64,000 nt of DNA, from contig JACDQD010000003.1 in assembly GCA_019843655.1 (NCBI GenBank), positions 27,578,224 to 27,642,223 of the forward strand, given 5' to 3'. Positions 1 through 13,614 of this stretch are shown in pieces. Within the stretch, counting starts at the first letter, position 1. Each line of letters begins with the position of its first letter. The notes under the pieces were generated by a model. It worked only from the letters and a program-made list of their open reading frames with translations, had not been told where the DNA came from and ran no database searches. Origin of the DNA: Lethocerus indicus. Taxonomy: Eukaryota > Arthropoda > Insecta > Hemiptera > Belostomatidae. The position numbers were made by a program, and so were the translations under genes.

Positions 1-1821
1 CGTACAGATAGTCTTATCACATTTAATACAGTAAATATATTTGACAATAGTATACGTATAGTAACGACAACATTAATGGTAAGTAGTCCAAAATACTACT
101 AACGCAATTGATCTGAATTAAATGTCACTCACTGTCAATCGGTAGCTGCACCAAAATCCAAAACACATTTTATCAGTGCACGTTTATAGGTATTGTTTTG
201 AACTAACAGACAGCGACAAATGGAAGATAAGCGTTGGGCATGGAGCTGTCATTAAACAATATTAATTTGAGATTACGAATTGTAGTATTCAGCTGCAAAC
301 CAGTGCAGATGGCATCCTATTGTCCTTCAAACTATTTAGGTCATCATCTGAATTATGTCAAAACAAAATACAAGTTATATAGAAAAGTAAATGCTAAGAG
401 AAATATACTGTAAAGTTATTTCAGATTGAGTATTCTTTCTTTTATTCTCTTTGAACAAGCTTACCGAAAAGTTGTACTAAAAATAGAGATTCCTTATTAC
501 CATATTTGTATCATGACTAGATATCGACAGTAGTCCTCGCGTTCGAAAAAGTATTCGAAAATATACACAATTAGAAACATGAATACGATTATACGATAAG
601 ACATAAAAATCACACGGTGGAATAACTTACTATCTTAAATATCATGGAATGGACGAGGGCTCATATTGTCGGCCAGAACATCAAAGAAATATCGTAATTG
701 TCGAGGGGTCCCACAGGTACCAATTGCTTCACACTTATTTCCTTAAAACATTTTTGTATGATAATATATGGTGCTTGCCATCAAACTTCGAGGTAACGTG
801 ATACTATTAGAACACGGCGAAGAATTAGAGTTATGACAACGCGTACGGCTGTTGAAAAAGAAAAAGTTGGACAGGATTGTGACTATTGTTGAGAAATTCC
901 TGGAAAATGTCCTGTGCTACAGTTCCCTCTTCATTTTATTTCCATTGACCTGTCTCTTTTCTAGCCGACAATGGGTACACTCAAGGGACACTAAAAGTAA
1001 GTTTTCGTTTTTATCTTCAAAAGTTTTTAAGCGGCAGTATAAAACACCACAAATTGTTAGGTGCTTTTTCCGCAGGCGCAGGAGGCAGGAAGCCGAGGCC
1101 GAATCGAAGGACGGTGTAAACATCATAATATATATTTGTTTAATTTACTTTGTTCGGTGGATAAACAACCCCTCTAGGAACCGTGTATAAATATACGCTC
1201 AAATTACTGAAATACTATATTTTGTTACTTGTTTGGCGCTTCTCGGGTTTCCGAGTCATCGAAGTTTTTCCGATACTGTTCTACGAAGCGAACTTCTCGC
1301 ATCATGCAAAGTTCTACTCTAATGTCCCGTAGTATATCTTTTACGATAATTGAAATAATTCCGCGATGATATTTCTTAATCGCGCATCAATTCAATTCCT
1401 CAAATTGAAATACTTACATCCCTCGGTTAGAACAACCCATGCCCAGCGTAACCGCATTGACTATCATCTCCGGTCGCCTGTTTTATATTGTTCTTCTCAC
1501 CGTCGACGTTGGCGAAATGGCGAAAATAGGCGAGAGGAAACGGAAAGTGCAGTCCGGGGCCTCAAATAAATAGTCTAAATTATAAATATTGTTATCCATC
1601 ACCTCCGTAGTGGCCCCGAGTTCGAACCTCCGCCCCCGTCTTACGTCTTTTATCATTGTATTACGTATACGTTTAAGTAGTACGCTATATAAGTAGTAGG
1701 CTTATATAAGAAGGGTAACAATACGAGGAACGCCAGTACGCGATCTATAATATTCCCGATAATTTGAGCAGAACGACGTTCACTGCCGGCCGGACGGGGC
1801 ACCCGAGAACTCGACAGGATT
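1..1821. other. AdoR 3' flank, no gene recognised
   Basis: AT-rich sequence with only short ORFs of no recognisable family and no splice-consistent exon. Part of it is probably the 3' UTR of AdoR. A minus-strand AATAAA lies near 936-941, but its use cannot be judged. Confidence 0.5.
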
Positions 1822-2078
1822 TCAAGTCGGTTCCAATAGCCTATTGACGTATCTGAGGGAATCGACGATTGCTTCGGTCGAGTGGAACGAGGACGGGGAG
1901 GACTCTTGTTCGATGAGGCCCAGGACGTAGGGCGGGCGGCAGGAGGCAGGGTCCTCGAAGTTGGAGTCGTCCGAGGATCCGCTGTGGGAGTCGTTGTTGT
2001 TGTTGGGGCGGGCCTCCTGGCGGGGTTCGGTCGGGGCATGGACTTCCTCGAGGTCGTAGATCTTGTGCGCTATCTTGG
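1822..2078 (-). other. Out-of-frame continuation of AdoR C-tail
   Basis: Directly after the AdoR stop the neighbouring frame stays open for about 83 codons to a TGA at 1822. It reads IAHKIYDLEEVH, then an NNNN-DSHSGSSDDS acidic/Ser stretch, and ends near VNRLLEPT. Third positions are mostly G or C, as in the receptor exons, and composition suits a GPCR cytoplasmic tail. Inference: one base is missing from the C run near 2080-2090, through assembly or consensus error or a real allele. If so the protein would have about 425 residues. An alternative is that this is ordinary 3' UTR. Confidence 0.6.
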
Positions 2079-2510
2079 GGTGGGAGGGGCCGGTAGGTGG
2101 TACACTGACCGGGCGGAGTCGGCCCGCCTGCCGGACGCCTTGAAGTGGTCGCCCTGGTCGTGTACGTAGGCCGAGTTGTCCCTTCCGACCGAGGGCGGCC
2201 CCAGGAGTAGGGACTTGAGCGCCGCCCTGAAGTCCGTCAGGTGGTAGGCGTAGAGGAGGGGGTTGCCCGCCGAGTTCAGGTGCGACAGTATGATGCACGA
2301 ATCGACCACCACCCCCGACACCTTGCAGTCGGGACAGAACGCGTGGATCGAGTTGATGGTGTAGAGTGGGAACCAGCAGACGATGAAGAACAGCACTATT
2401 ATCGAGAGGTTCTTCGTAGCTTTCACGTCGCGCTTTCGGGCCGCTCCCAGCACCCGCAGCATCGAACCACCCCCACCGGACATTCCGTTCACCGTCACTA
2501 TTTGTCGCAA
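2070..2510 (-). CDS. AdoR: AdoR coding exon 3 (TM6, TM7, start of C-tail)
   Basis: The acceptor TTACAG ends at 2511 and the frame enters in phase 0. Contains intracellular loop 3 with a Gly run, TM6 (IVLFFIVCWFPLYTIN), FCPDC loop 3, TM7 (IILSHLNSAGNPLLYAY) and about 50 residues of cytoplasmic tail. The frame ends at a TAG (2072-2070) directly after a C-rich tract. GC-rich wobble bases continue past this stop in another frame, so the stop may come from an indel rather than be the true end. Confidence 0.88.
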   Translation of the reverse strand: MRQIVTVNGMSGGGGSMLRVLGAARKRDVKATKNLSIIVLFFIVCWFPLYTINSIHAFCPDCKVSGVVVDSCIILSHLNSAGNPLLYAYHLTDFRAALKSLLLGPPSVGRDNSAYVHDQGDHFKASGRRADSARSVYHLPAPPTPR

Positions 2511-5500
2511 CTGTAACGTCAACAACCAATTATGAACACACAGTTTTAACTAACTGGCAAAATGCTGGACACTGGAAGATGTAAATGGGAAAACCCAAAA
2601 ATATATCGTGACATAGATTTGGCATTTTCCTTACTACCTTGAAACGGCGATAATAATAATAATAATAATTAATAAGTATAATCATTTTACATAACACCTG
2701 AAATAAAGGAATGAAAGCAAAGGCAAATTAATATGCGCTATTAATTCACCCGGTCGTTCACAATGTTAAACACAACATCGGTTTAACAGCAACAGAAGCG
2801 CATACATTTAACTATCTTTTATTCCTCAAACAAATGTTCATTAAAATTTAATATATATTTAGTTATACGTAATGTACGAACATATGACACGATTATAATG
2901 TACGATATATGATTCCTATTTCAAGGAAGACAGAATATGAGAAAATATTCGATGGAAGAGATATAAAAATGTTTTATCCGACTGTGGTATCATTTGCATA
3001 CTCCGGGTGTGAGAGACCGCTGTATTTTCAAATGGCGTTAAACCATCCGGAAAGGGGATAAGGCAAGTGGGAACATCTGACTCAGCTTTTCCCAAACAGG
3101 AATATTTGGGAACCTGTTTCATATATATAAAATATGTATGTATGTAAAATATATGTATATATATACACATCTCGGTAGGTGATAAGTTTCCAGTTTGGCG
3201 AGTCCCTACCTGGAAAATTAGGAGATAAGCATGGGATCAAATTGAAAATCTTATCTATGTTTATGACTATGTTTGCGAATATGCACTGCGACTAGAACTT
3301 AATTCTGTTAAGGTTAGATATTTTTCTGGTCGGTAATTAACTTATTTTGTACCCAATATCTATTATTTATTTTTTAATGAGTATACCGTTTACTGTTATT
3401 TATTAAACGTGACGTAAATTAGTTGCGTTTATTAATTTCGAGTTTAACTATTGGCATGGAATAATGCATTTAAAAGTATTTCAAAATAAAAGGCGGACTT
3501 TTATAATGTAGTATTGTGGGTGAATAACTAAAAATATTTTTTATAATTTAATAAGTTTTAAATTAAGGGCTACCGTCTAGAAGATACTATTTCTATATGT
3601 GTGGTTTTCAGGAAAAACGGGAAAAATAAACAGTCGGCGTTATCAGTCGACAGTTCGGGCGATAATTTATTTTATTATCGGGGTTGCAAAAGAAGGACAT
3701 CTTGTCGATTGTGGCTCACCTGTTTGAGTACGACGGTGTATATGTGGGCGTAGAATGCGGCCATGAGCAGGGCCGGGAAGATGATGGTGGCGAAGTAGAG
3801 GAAGACCAGGTACTCGGAAGCCATGATCTTGTCGAACAGGCACTGCTGCTCGGACGACACCGCCTGGTGCCAGCCCATGATAGGCAGGAAACCGACCACG
3901 CTGCCCAGAACCCAACAGGCGCAGATTATATCTGGGCAAAACAATCGGAAAATCACAATCAATAACAACCAACTGACGAAATTACTCGCTCTGCGAGGGT
4001 TTAGAATACCGCGCTTATTTACTGTCTCTTCTCGCCTGTTCGACAGCGCGAGTGAAGTGGCCCCATAAGCAGACCACGTGCCACAGTAACTGACAGCTAA
4101 TGAGGATAACTAGCAGGTATTTATTCAATATTTCGCAAGGGGATACCATACCCTCACTCTTATGATTTTCTGATTCTAGTGGCCTGGATTTACTTTCTAG
4201 GCCAGTGGTCTCCGAAATGGAGTATACGAGTCGATACTTGGTGGTAAGCCAAGAAAAAAGGTAACTGAATTTTGAATGAAAATAGGTATTTCCAAATGTT
4301 TCCATCCCTGTTTGTTTTTGTTTCTGAAACCTTTTTGGCTAATATCGGCGTTCAAAGCGGCTTTATGAAGTAAAAACTGAGTTTAAGGCGGTTTTTTTTG
4401 TCTGTGGAAAGAACAAAATATCCTTAAACAGTTTCTTTTTCATTGTTGTTTATAAGTTAACTACACAATTCTGTAACCTATTGATAGGTCTTCCTTGGGA
4501 TGAATTTCAATGGATGTTGAATTTACTTGCTGAAAATTTAAAAATGGATATAAAATTTGCTACTAAAAGTTATTTGACACTAGCGAAATACATCACGATA
4601 CAAATTCCAACAAAAACTTCTTCATAATTGTAGCCGCCTGAATTATAAGCCGGAAGGGAGGACAGTTTGAAATTGTTCGTCTAGACATGCACACGCACTT
4701 TGTGAATTGGGCATTTCCCAGAGTTTTTAAAAGAAGGAATTAACACTGGCTGGTTTCATAAAAGGAAAGGAGGATATTACGCCGCCTGCTTCCCGCATAT
4801 TTACGCCCACAATTCGTTACACCGCACCCGATTAACCGCGGATTTTAATTAATTACGAGAAGTTATCAATTAACCCTGAAACTACTACTTTGAATGTATA
4901 TTTATTGCCGAACTTGTACCATTCAACGTAATACAAATCTAAATTTCAACCATTGGTTCATCGATAATATATACACTTGTCATGTTGTTTCTTTTTGTTA
5001 CTGCTTGATTTTAACATTAATCAAAAATTCATTCCATTCGCTATACATTAGAATACACAACAATAATGCAAGGGTTAATTTCAGTCGCCTAGAAGTCCCG
5101 GTTTATAGGGTAACTCGTAAAGCGGGGTTTATATTATCCTGGGAACAAACGGTCGCTATTTGGAAGGAATTTAACAGCACAGTGACCGGACTGAAATTCA
5201 CTTAGGGGGGGAGGTTGGACGGTCCACTCCCTTCCAAAAGGGCACCTAATGAAGACAACTGGCGCACCGTTAAATTAAACACGGATCTAGATCGGAAATT
5301 AATGACGTTTATATTGGACAAAAGGCAAACGACCACTGGAACACTGGAATTGGGAATGTCGACTGATAACAATACGGAACAAAGACTGACCGTAAAGTTA
5401 AACTGTTTAATTGGGCCAATATTCTATAAAGTTTAAAACCTTCTTATTGCTGCTTTAACATAACTATGAAACAATAAATTCCTGACTTTTATATCGATGA

Positions 5501-8500
5501 AAGAGTCTCATTTAAACATTCTTTAATTCTTTAACTTTGATCGTTTCATTTTATTATTCGAAAATAAATATTAGATGAGATGGAAAACAAGAAATTTGGA
5601 CGTAATTCACTCAATTATGGGTGATTGTTAGGGGACACTATTGTTTTGTGGTCTGCGAGGATTTGGAATACCACAGATTTCGTGTGTTTCTGTCTCCTCT
5701 CGTTGGTTTGGTCTTTTGTTAGACCGGTTTCGGCTGCTCGCCCTCTTCAGTAGCGGTATAGTAACTTTTGGCACTTTGGATGTTTTTACACCACACTCAG
5801 GGGGTTGTGACAGCACAAATGACAATGAGGATGCCCAAAAAACATCCAAAGTGCCTAAAGTGACTAACACCGCTAATGAAGATGGCGAGCAGCCGAACCC
5901 GGTCTAGCAAAAGACCAAACAGAAACACACGAAATCTATGGAAAATGTCAGGATTTCGAATATCCATCGCTCTTGATATCTTCTGTTCCCATTCGCTTAT
6001 TCGGTCCAATGCCAAACTCGTTTCCAAGTTGATAAATGAGGGTACAAAATTAAATTACAGTGTAAAAGTAATTAGACGGGAATGAGTGATTCTTCATCAT
6101 TTTGGTCGGTTTCCAGAACTCGTTACAAAAAAGAGGCGACCTGCCGAGAATCGTGACCCGTATTAGCGTTGAAATGTTTAGACTGGATATGAGTTATAAA
6201 AGCGTTTTGAAGGCCTCCAAAAATCCTATAATAGAACTGGGTAAACCGATGAGAATCGTGTCGCGAGGACGCAACAGTACGAAGGTTGCATTGCATGTTC
6301 AGCACTCAAAAAAAAAACAAGAGGCGCCAAATACATACAGTTTCCTCGACATGGCCTCACCCAATGAGAAACGACACTTCGGAGAAAACGCGAAAGGTTC
6401 ATTTATCCGAGGTAAAATTAGTACTCGGGCAGATTGAAGCTCGAATGAAAAAGAAAACGGAATATTATTATTTTCTGTATCTAGATTTTTAAAATTCTAA
6501 TATATCTTCGTTAAAACAATGCAAGTACAGTAGATACTGATTTTATGATTCCCGATCATAATGATTGAGACAAAATAAGAGCCTGTCCCCTATCAACATT
6601 AAGCATCCCCAAATAGCTCTGTTTTATATGCATTTCTTTACTTAAGTAAAGAAATGTTTACTCTCCGCACATCTGAGAACATAATCGAACATTATCAAAC
6701 AAGGAAAATTAGACAATGGGATTTTCCCATTTGCCCCCTATAATGCTATTATATATTTTGGATTGTACACAGATCTGCAAAAGGTGCTCCGAGTGGAAGA
6801 AAAGAAGAGCAAACAGTGGAACCGATTTATTGATTCCCGCTATAATTTTATCTATATATACCCAACCATAGATTTCGATGGTAACCATTCACGAACCGCT
6901 AAACCGAGCATACCGAGTGGATACTTTTTTCCGTTTCACTCGTCTCCTGACAACGCAGACATTTCTTATAGGCGCCTAGAAGGCCACGCCTGTGGCCACG
7001 TGATTTAAACATACCAGGAAAATAAATAAAATTGAGGAAAAGCGGTAAAGCTAGTGGTGTTCTCCTACATCATGCTGTATTCGTTGCCGGTGCTACTTTA
7101 ACATCAATGTGGGTGATTTGATTTTACAGTTGTGCCAATAACACGGTTAAAAACCAAAAAAATTTCACTCTTCTGTTTTTCCAAAAACTCTTTCTGCGAA
7201 TTGTCCGAACGCCGAAAAGCGGATACGAAGGAGGATGGACGTTGTGACTGGTGGACTCGATCGGCCGAGGCTTCCGCAGGAAATCTGATTAATTTTGCCC
7301 TTGCCTCGCCGTGTCGCGGTTTCCTCAATGTTTTCAAAGAGGAAACGTAGACCGGAGCTACATTAATCGTGTTGTTCTCAGTTAGCGATGCGAACAAAAT
7401 AATAAACAACTAATAATAATAATAGTGGAGGCGGGAAATTCACCCAATTAACATGTAGCACGAACTTCACTGTTTTGAGATTAGCTGCTCGCGATCTATG
7501 ATGCACATGATTTCCATCCAGATTTTTTAAATACCAAAGTTTGAGTTAATTGAAGATAATCTAAGGGGCTAATGTTTAATAATTTAAAAATATTATTAAC
7601 GGCCGATTTATCAAGAATATTATAAACTCGATATATTTTTATATATGCAGACTGAATGTATTGCAAACATTGTCCCTTTATGGAGCGTGACAGAGAGATT
7701 TTCTAGCAGGAGACAAAAGTTTGTATCGGAGTCATGTTAGCAACTCCCTTCAACTGAAGGAAAGTCTGTTTGCCCTGGGTGTTTAGAGCCTGCCGCAACA
7801 CTGTTTCCAACAGTAAGTTCATTCTCGAACTTCGGTTAGTTTCAGCTAATTTTCTCTGGAAAGGGACTAAGATATGATGAGAACGAAATAACAGGAACGA
7901 AATTAATCACGTATGTAGTTCTGGAATTATTACAAAACATAAACGAAAATTTGGTCCACCAAAGGTGCTGTTGGTTCCAAAGTTTTTGGAACTGCTTCCC
8001 GCTGATTGGACAACTGGGCACTAGTAAAGAGAGCGGTGGTCTTATAACTGCAATTTATATGAGAAGAAGTTCTGGAACAAACTGGGGTACTGGAATTTTT
8101 CATTCACTTAGTAATTTGAATTACTCAGAAGAAGAGTTTGTAAAGTCCAGTACACTCAACAACAATGTAATTACGGATTCAACGGATTTCCGTTTTTATC
8201 CTACAAAAATGATTTTCATTTTGCTATTATAATAATTTAAAAATTAATAATACGAAGCAGTAATAAACGCTGATTTATCTCTATTTAAACTGAACTTTGT
8301 AAGTTTTAGCAATAATAACTTTTGAGGCCACCTACTTCAAAATAAATCATAGTTTTCGGTCCCCTCGGGAATCTTCCAGATCGTTTCGCGGTGTTGTGTT
8401 CATTATGCAAATTAGCCGCGAACTAAACTGTCGCTTGTTAACAATCTGGATAATATTACAGGATAGAATGTCACGACCTAGTTGGCTCGTGGATTATTTC

Positions 8501-11500
8501 TGCACTAATTAAGATTTAAGTACACAGAAAAAAAATTGGGTTTATATATCTATCCCTGGGTACTCGAGACTTGGAAACTTTCTCTAAATAAATTATTACA
8601 GGGGACTAAATCTTCTCCAACTTAGATTACCCCCCAACTCCCTTAAGACCGCCAAGACCGGTACCCGGCCTCTGCGTAATTGAATTTTTTTTTAATTGTC
8701 ATGAATTGGACTTAAAGTGAATTATGTACGGCTCTAATGTATATTTAATTCGTTTCACCTGTCTTTAAAATGAGCGTGCACGAAAAGGGGAAGTTTACGC
8801 ACGTGGAGCGAACCGCAAAGCGCTACCGATAAGACTGGCGTTAGCGGTCAAAACTTTGTTTTGACGTATAATGTTAATAAAGTAGGCCAATCTGACACGA
8901 TTCTACATCGAAATGAAATAATGATTGAAACAAGGTCAAATCTTCAAAAGGGGATGTTGCCGCTAAGATTGGATTAATTTCAGTCAAAGGTTACTTATCT
9001 TCGATGGTGTGAGTAACCCTCTGTGTTAAATTACAATTAGAGCTCCTTCAAATTAATTGGGAAAGGCTAAGAGGGTCCCTCAAAAAGGATCACTTTTAGC
9101 TGGATAAGTATAAAGGCGAGTTGTTTTTATAATTTTCTCTGCTATTCCTAATAACGTTTCAGAGAAGTTGCCTCTTACCGACTCCTTTAGACCGAATCCT
9201 GCAGTTACTTCGTCTGGGTAACGAGACCTAGCACTGGAAGGAACAAAAGGAAACAAAAGGAGATGGAAATCAGCATGAGTAGATGATAAAAAATACCCAA
9301 TAAATATGGCGAAGCGATATCGAAATGTTTAAAAAACCAATAATCCTAGAGGAAATATTTACGACGATCAACAACTGGATAGATTCACATTGAACTTGCT
9401 TCTTATTGCTACTTTTTAAACTCTGGTTTATAATGTTTATTTTAAACCGCTTGAACGCCAGCGGCCAATCTTACCATTTTCGGTTGAATATATAATTAGG
9501 AACTGCGCAATTAAATTTCGTTTAGAGTGCGCCCGTAGGAAGTGGAGTTCATAGAGGGTAGACGCGGCTGGGGGCAAGTCTAGGGGTCTGCCGGCGAAAC
9601 TGGCAAAGTAGGACGCTCTTTGAATTGCAAAGTGGCGCCCGAATGTAAAATATCCTCATCGGGAAACTGTGTGTACGGTACGGATATGCCTAAATGAAAC
9701 ACGAGGACAAAAGAATCTTTCGTGTCGTCTGAAAATTGGATACGTGTGGGTCCTCAACGCACGACACGTCATGGGGCGGGGGGCAAAATAAATGTCTGGA
9801 CGGCACGAAGAACCAAACGGATTATATCATTATTTAAAACGATTTATTTTTTCTAACAGAGACGAAATGTACATAGCTTAAACATTGTGTGTAAATTATG
9901 AAGTTGGAGTGCAAGAACCTTTGAAGGAAAAGTACAAACGGATTACGTTCAAAAGAATAGTTCAGTATCCTGTAGAGGTCCTGAAGAGGATTTATTCTAA
10001 CCGCCGGTATACCTATAATCCATTTATTTTCGAATACAGTTCAACAAGAACAGGTCCTCAGAATTGGGTATAGCCTTTGAATCGCGTCGTTAAAATTGAA
10101 TCCGCAGAAAACTTAAAATTGTACCTTACAGAAGATGCTAGGCCAATGCTCAACAATTAGAATGTGCGAAGTCCTATGTCCTTCTAATTTGGTGTATCGC
10201 TTGAGATGGCGCTAAAATTAGGTCTATGAATATGGAGCCAGGCAATATAGACCGGGCACAGGAAGTACAAACGACAATTAGAACCGGCCTTCACCGACCG
10301 ATAATACATTCCGGCTTGAAACGGTCCTGAGGAATATTTAAGCGATAATATTTAAAAATTATTGTGAAAATAAATAAATAAACTTTGTACAAAAACCCGT
10401 TTGATAATTAGCAGAATCACGCAAATACCGACCAGAATGGAGAATCAAATGAAAAAAAAGTGTAAACAACGTTCCGTATTTCTGCAAGTGGCTACTGCTG
10501 CCATTTCGGACATTGTATATTTCTTAAATGAAATATGAATGTTTGGTCATGTTCTATATGTTACTGGAAACCGTTCACTGAAATCAAGCCCGGTGAAACT
10601 CGACAATTCTATGCAAAAAATTATGTTAGCAAAAATAGGATCTGCCGATGACTTCACAATACGTACCACGAACCTTAATTATATTTCAACGTGGTTATGT
10701 TTATGGGATAAATCCCAGTGAAATGTTTGAGAATCCAACATTTCTTAAAATCTTTTATTATGGCGATAAAATTTGTATCGTTTTCCCGGTCTGAGTTTCT
10801 CCTCAGTGTTTCGACAGGTTCTAAGCAAGCATCTGAAGCGTTTTGATGAAATGGTATTTAAATGAACACACAGTCCACTTCTCTTGTGAACTGAAACAGA
10901 AAAATTGGTTTTCCGCCCTCTGGTAACTAAACTAGCTGGAAAGAGATAAAAGACTACTGAAAATTTATGTTATTTATAAAAACGTTCACCCTACTAAACC
11001 GTCCCGATAATTCAGGTTATAATGATCAGTTGTTTTATCCAAATATTGTTGCCAGTGCCGCGAATAAAAGGGAATAAAAATATAGAATCAAGAAAAAATA
11101 GGAGAATGTGCACGGTTTAACTGATTCTATATGATTGAAAACTATATCAAGTTAATAATGATATATGAAATAATTATATATTGTATATTGCACTCTAGGA
11201 GAGAAAAATGTTATTCCAAACATCGATTTAATTTTCATATAATAAGGAAATATGGAATATATGGGGAATATGGTGGATTTTCCAACCTTTTTTTGCTTAC
11301 ATTATTATTGCTATGAATCGACATAAAATTCACACTCTAGGCACTAAAATATCACATAATTTTATATAGAAGGCTTTCCTCTGAAACGAAGATGGAAATC
11401 TATAATCGTGTCTTCTGCAATGACTACTGGATTGAAAACCCAATTCGGCCGCAGGGTTTACTGCCAAGTTTTATGATCACAAATAAAAATCTCGCCCCGA

Positions 11501-13537
11501 TTTCCTCTACTTTCTTCGTCTCTTGTTTCTTACAATTGGTCCAGCAATAAAATCAAATTATTTTGTACAAATAATAAACATTTTATATGTTAGCCATAAA
11601 TTATAAGCCTCTTGAAAATATATGTTTTCGAAAATGTTAATCATTGGAAATTTTTGTTTCTGATGGATAAAGCCTAGTATATTTATATGATCCTTATAAT
11701 AAGTTACATTTACAAATAATAAATAATTATCTTTCTTCCAATTTTCACATCGCAATATTTATTGTCTCACAAACACGTTTCTCATGAATCGAGAATTAAA
11801 ACAAAAATCAGTCCACAAGATTTTTATTTATCCTCACCCTTGCGATCTTCTATCGCCAGTCGCTTATTTGATCATACGCTAAACCAGTCTCGACTTTTGT
11901 CTCGCTATTGTTAATAGCTTTTATCAGTAATAAAGTGAAGCGTAAAACTGGTCCTTGATACAGTGGTCCAGAAATCAGTATCTTAAACTTTGACATCATT
12001 AATGTAGTAAAATTTCTTCCTTTTAAATGTCTGCTCATAATAACATGTATGTTCTCTGTATTAGGTTTTATTTGCAAAAAAACCATTGAAGTATACGTAC
12101 TGGGAATGCCATGACTAAACTTTTTTCAGGAATGGAAAAACCCTTGAGCCATACCGTGAATTGGAATTGATCTGTGGCAAAGAAAACTGTCCCGAATATT
12201 ACTTAGAGCTTTTCCCCTCAATCTTCTTAACCTTCTTCTCCCCATTCGTGAGGAATTCACCGTGAGAAGCAGGACATTCCCTCTGCTTCATGTTGCTTTA
12301 TTTTCCGGTTCGACAGCTGAATATACGTATGTTATATGAAGAGATATTCTTCCATGATTTAGAATACCTGTTTTGTGGTCTGCGGGGGGGTTTGGAATAC
12401 CGTAGATTTCGTGCGTTTCTGTCTCCTCTCGCTAGTTTGGTCTTTTGCTAGACCGGTTTCGGCTGCTCGCCATCTTCAGTAGCGGTGTTGGTCACTTTGG
12501 CACTTTGGATGTTTTGTGGGTATCATCACTGCACTGTCACTGTCACTGTCACAACCCCCTGAGTGTGGTGCGGAGATGTACTTAACTAAAGTTCGTTGTG
12601 TTCTCTTGCACCGATATACTAGCGCCCCCAAGAGTGGTACAGAAATGTACTTAAATAAAATTCGTTGGGTGCACTTGCACCGATTAACTAGCACCCCTGA
12701 GGGTGGTGTGGAAATGTGTGAGAGGAGACAGAAACACACGAAATCTCCTTTATTCTTCCATGATCATAAAGAGATTCTTGAATAAGAGCTGCGTGTATAA
12801 TTTACATGCCCGCGAATTGTAGATTGATGTCGAAAACAGCCCATTGAATGGAGCCCATTGAGACCTTGACTTCTGCTCGAGGGACAAGAACGGGTCAGTA
12901 CTTTTGATGTGCCGAGTTTGCGACAATTTGGGCCGTAATTCATTTACAATGAACGGGATGCTCGATAGTACGCCTCGGGAATCTATTCACAAGTCACCGC
13001 CGCCAGATATCCGTCAGAATGGTTCATCCTCGGTATTCTTGAACTGAGCCAACAATGCGCCGGATGTTACTGTGATATTTCCACCTTCACTTGAGCTTTT
13101 TCTTGATATCTGCACGGTATGGAAATACCCGTTCTTTTTTGTTAATTATTATTAGAGCTGTCCTTTCATGTCCGCGACTAGGTTATTTATTTCGTGAAAT
13201 CATAAATTTCTATCATGTAATTGCATCATCAACAACAAGGTTACTGGCCTAGAGAAGAGCATTTTAATAAATAGAAATTTATATTTATAAAGCCGAAACC
13301 AGCTCCCAGCCCCAGGCCAAAGAACCGAGAGAAAACGATGTGTGCTCTGTTATTAAAAAAATTCCGCAATATAACAATTTATAAAGTGAGAAAATATAAA
13401 CTGAAATTATGACCTGTACATAGCGGAATGTGGAGACTTTTGTTTTTAATTTCGTATTATTTTTTACAATCTATATAAAAGTGGAATTCTCTTATTTTCA
13501 CAAGGCCAAAATACACAGAGCTGGAAGGTGGAAAGGT

Positions 13538-13614
<77 letters not shown>

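Noticed and set aside
852..1190. 112-codon basic ORF in the AdoR 3' flank
   Set aside because: No recognised domain, AT-driven composition, and no codon bias like the real exons.
1600..1650. tRNA T-arm-like GAGTTCGAACCTC
   Set aside because: The stem bases do not pair and no D-arm or acceptor stem is present.
12476..12785. Cys-containing ORFs on both strands near 12.5 kb
   Set aside because: They fall entirely within a foldback element and its internal tandem repeat.
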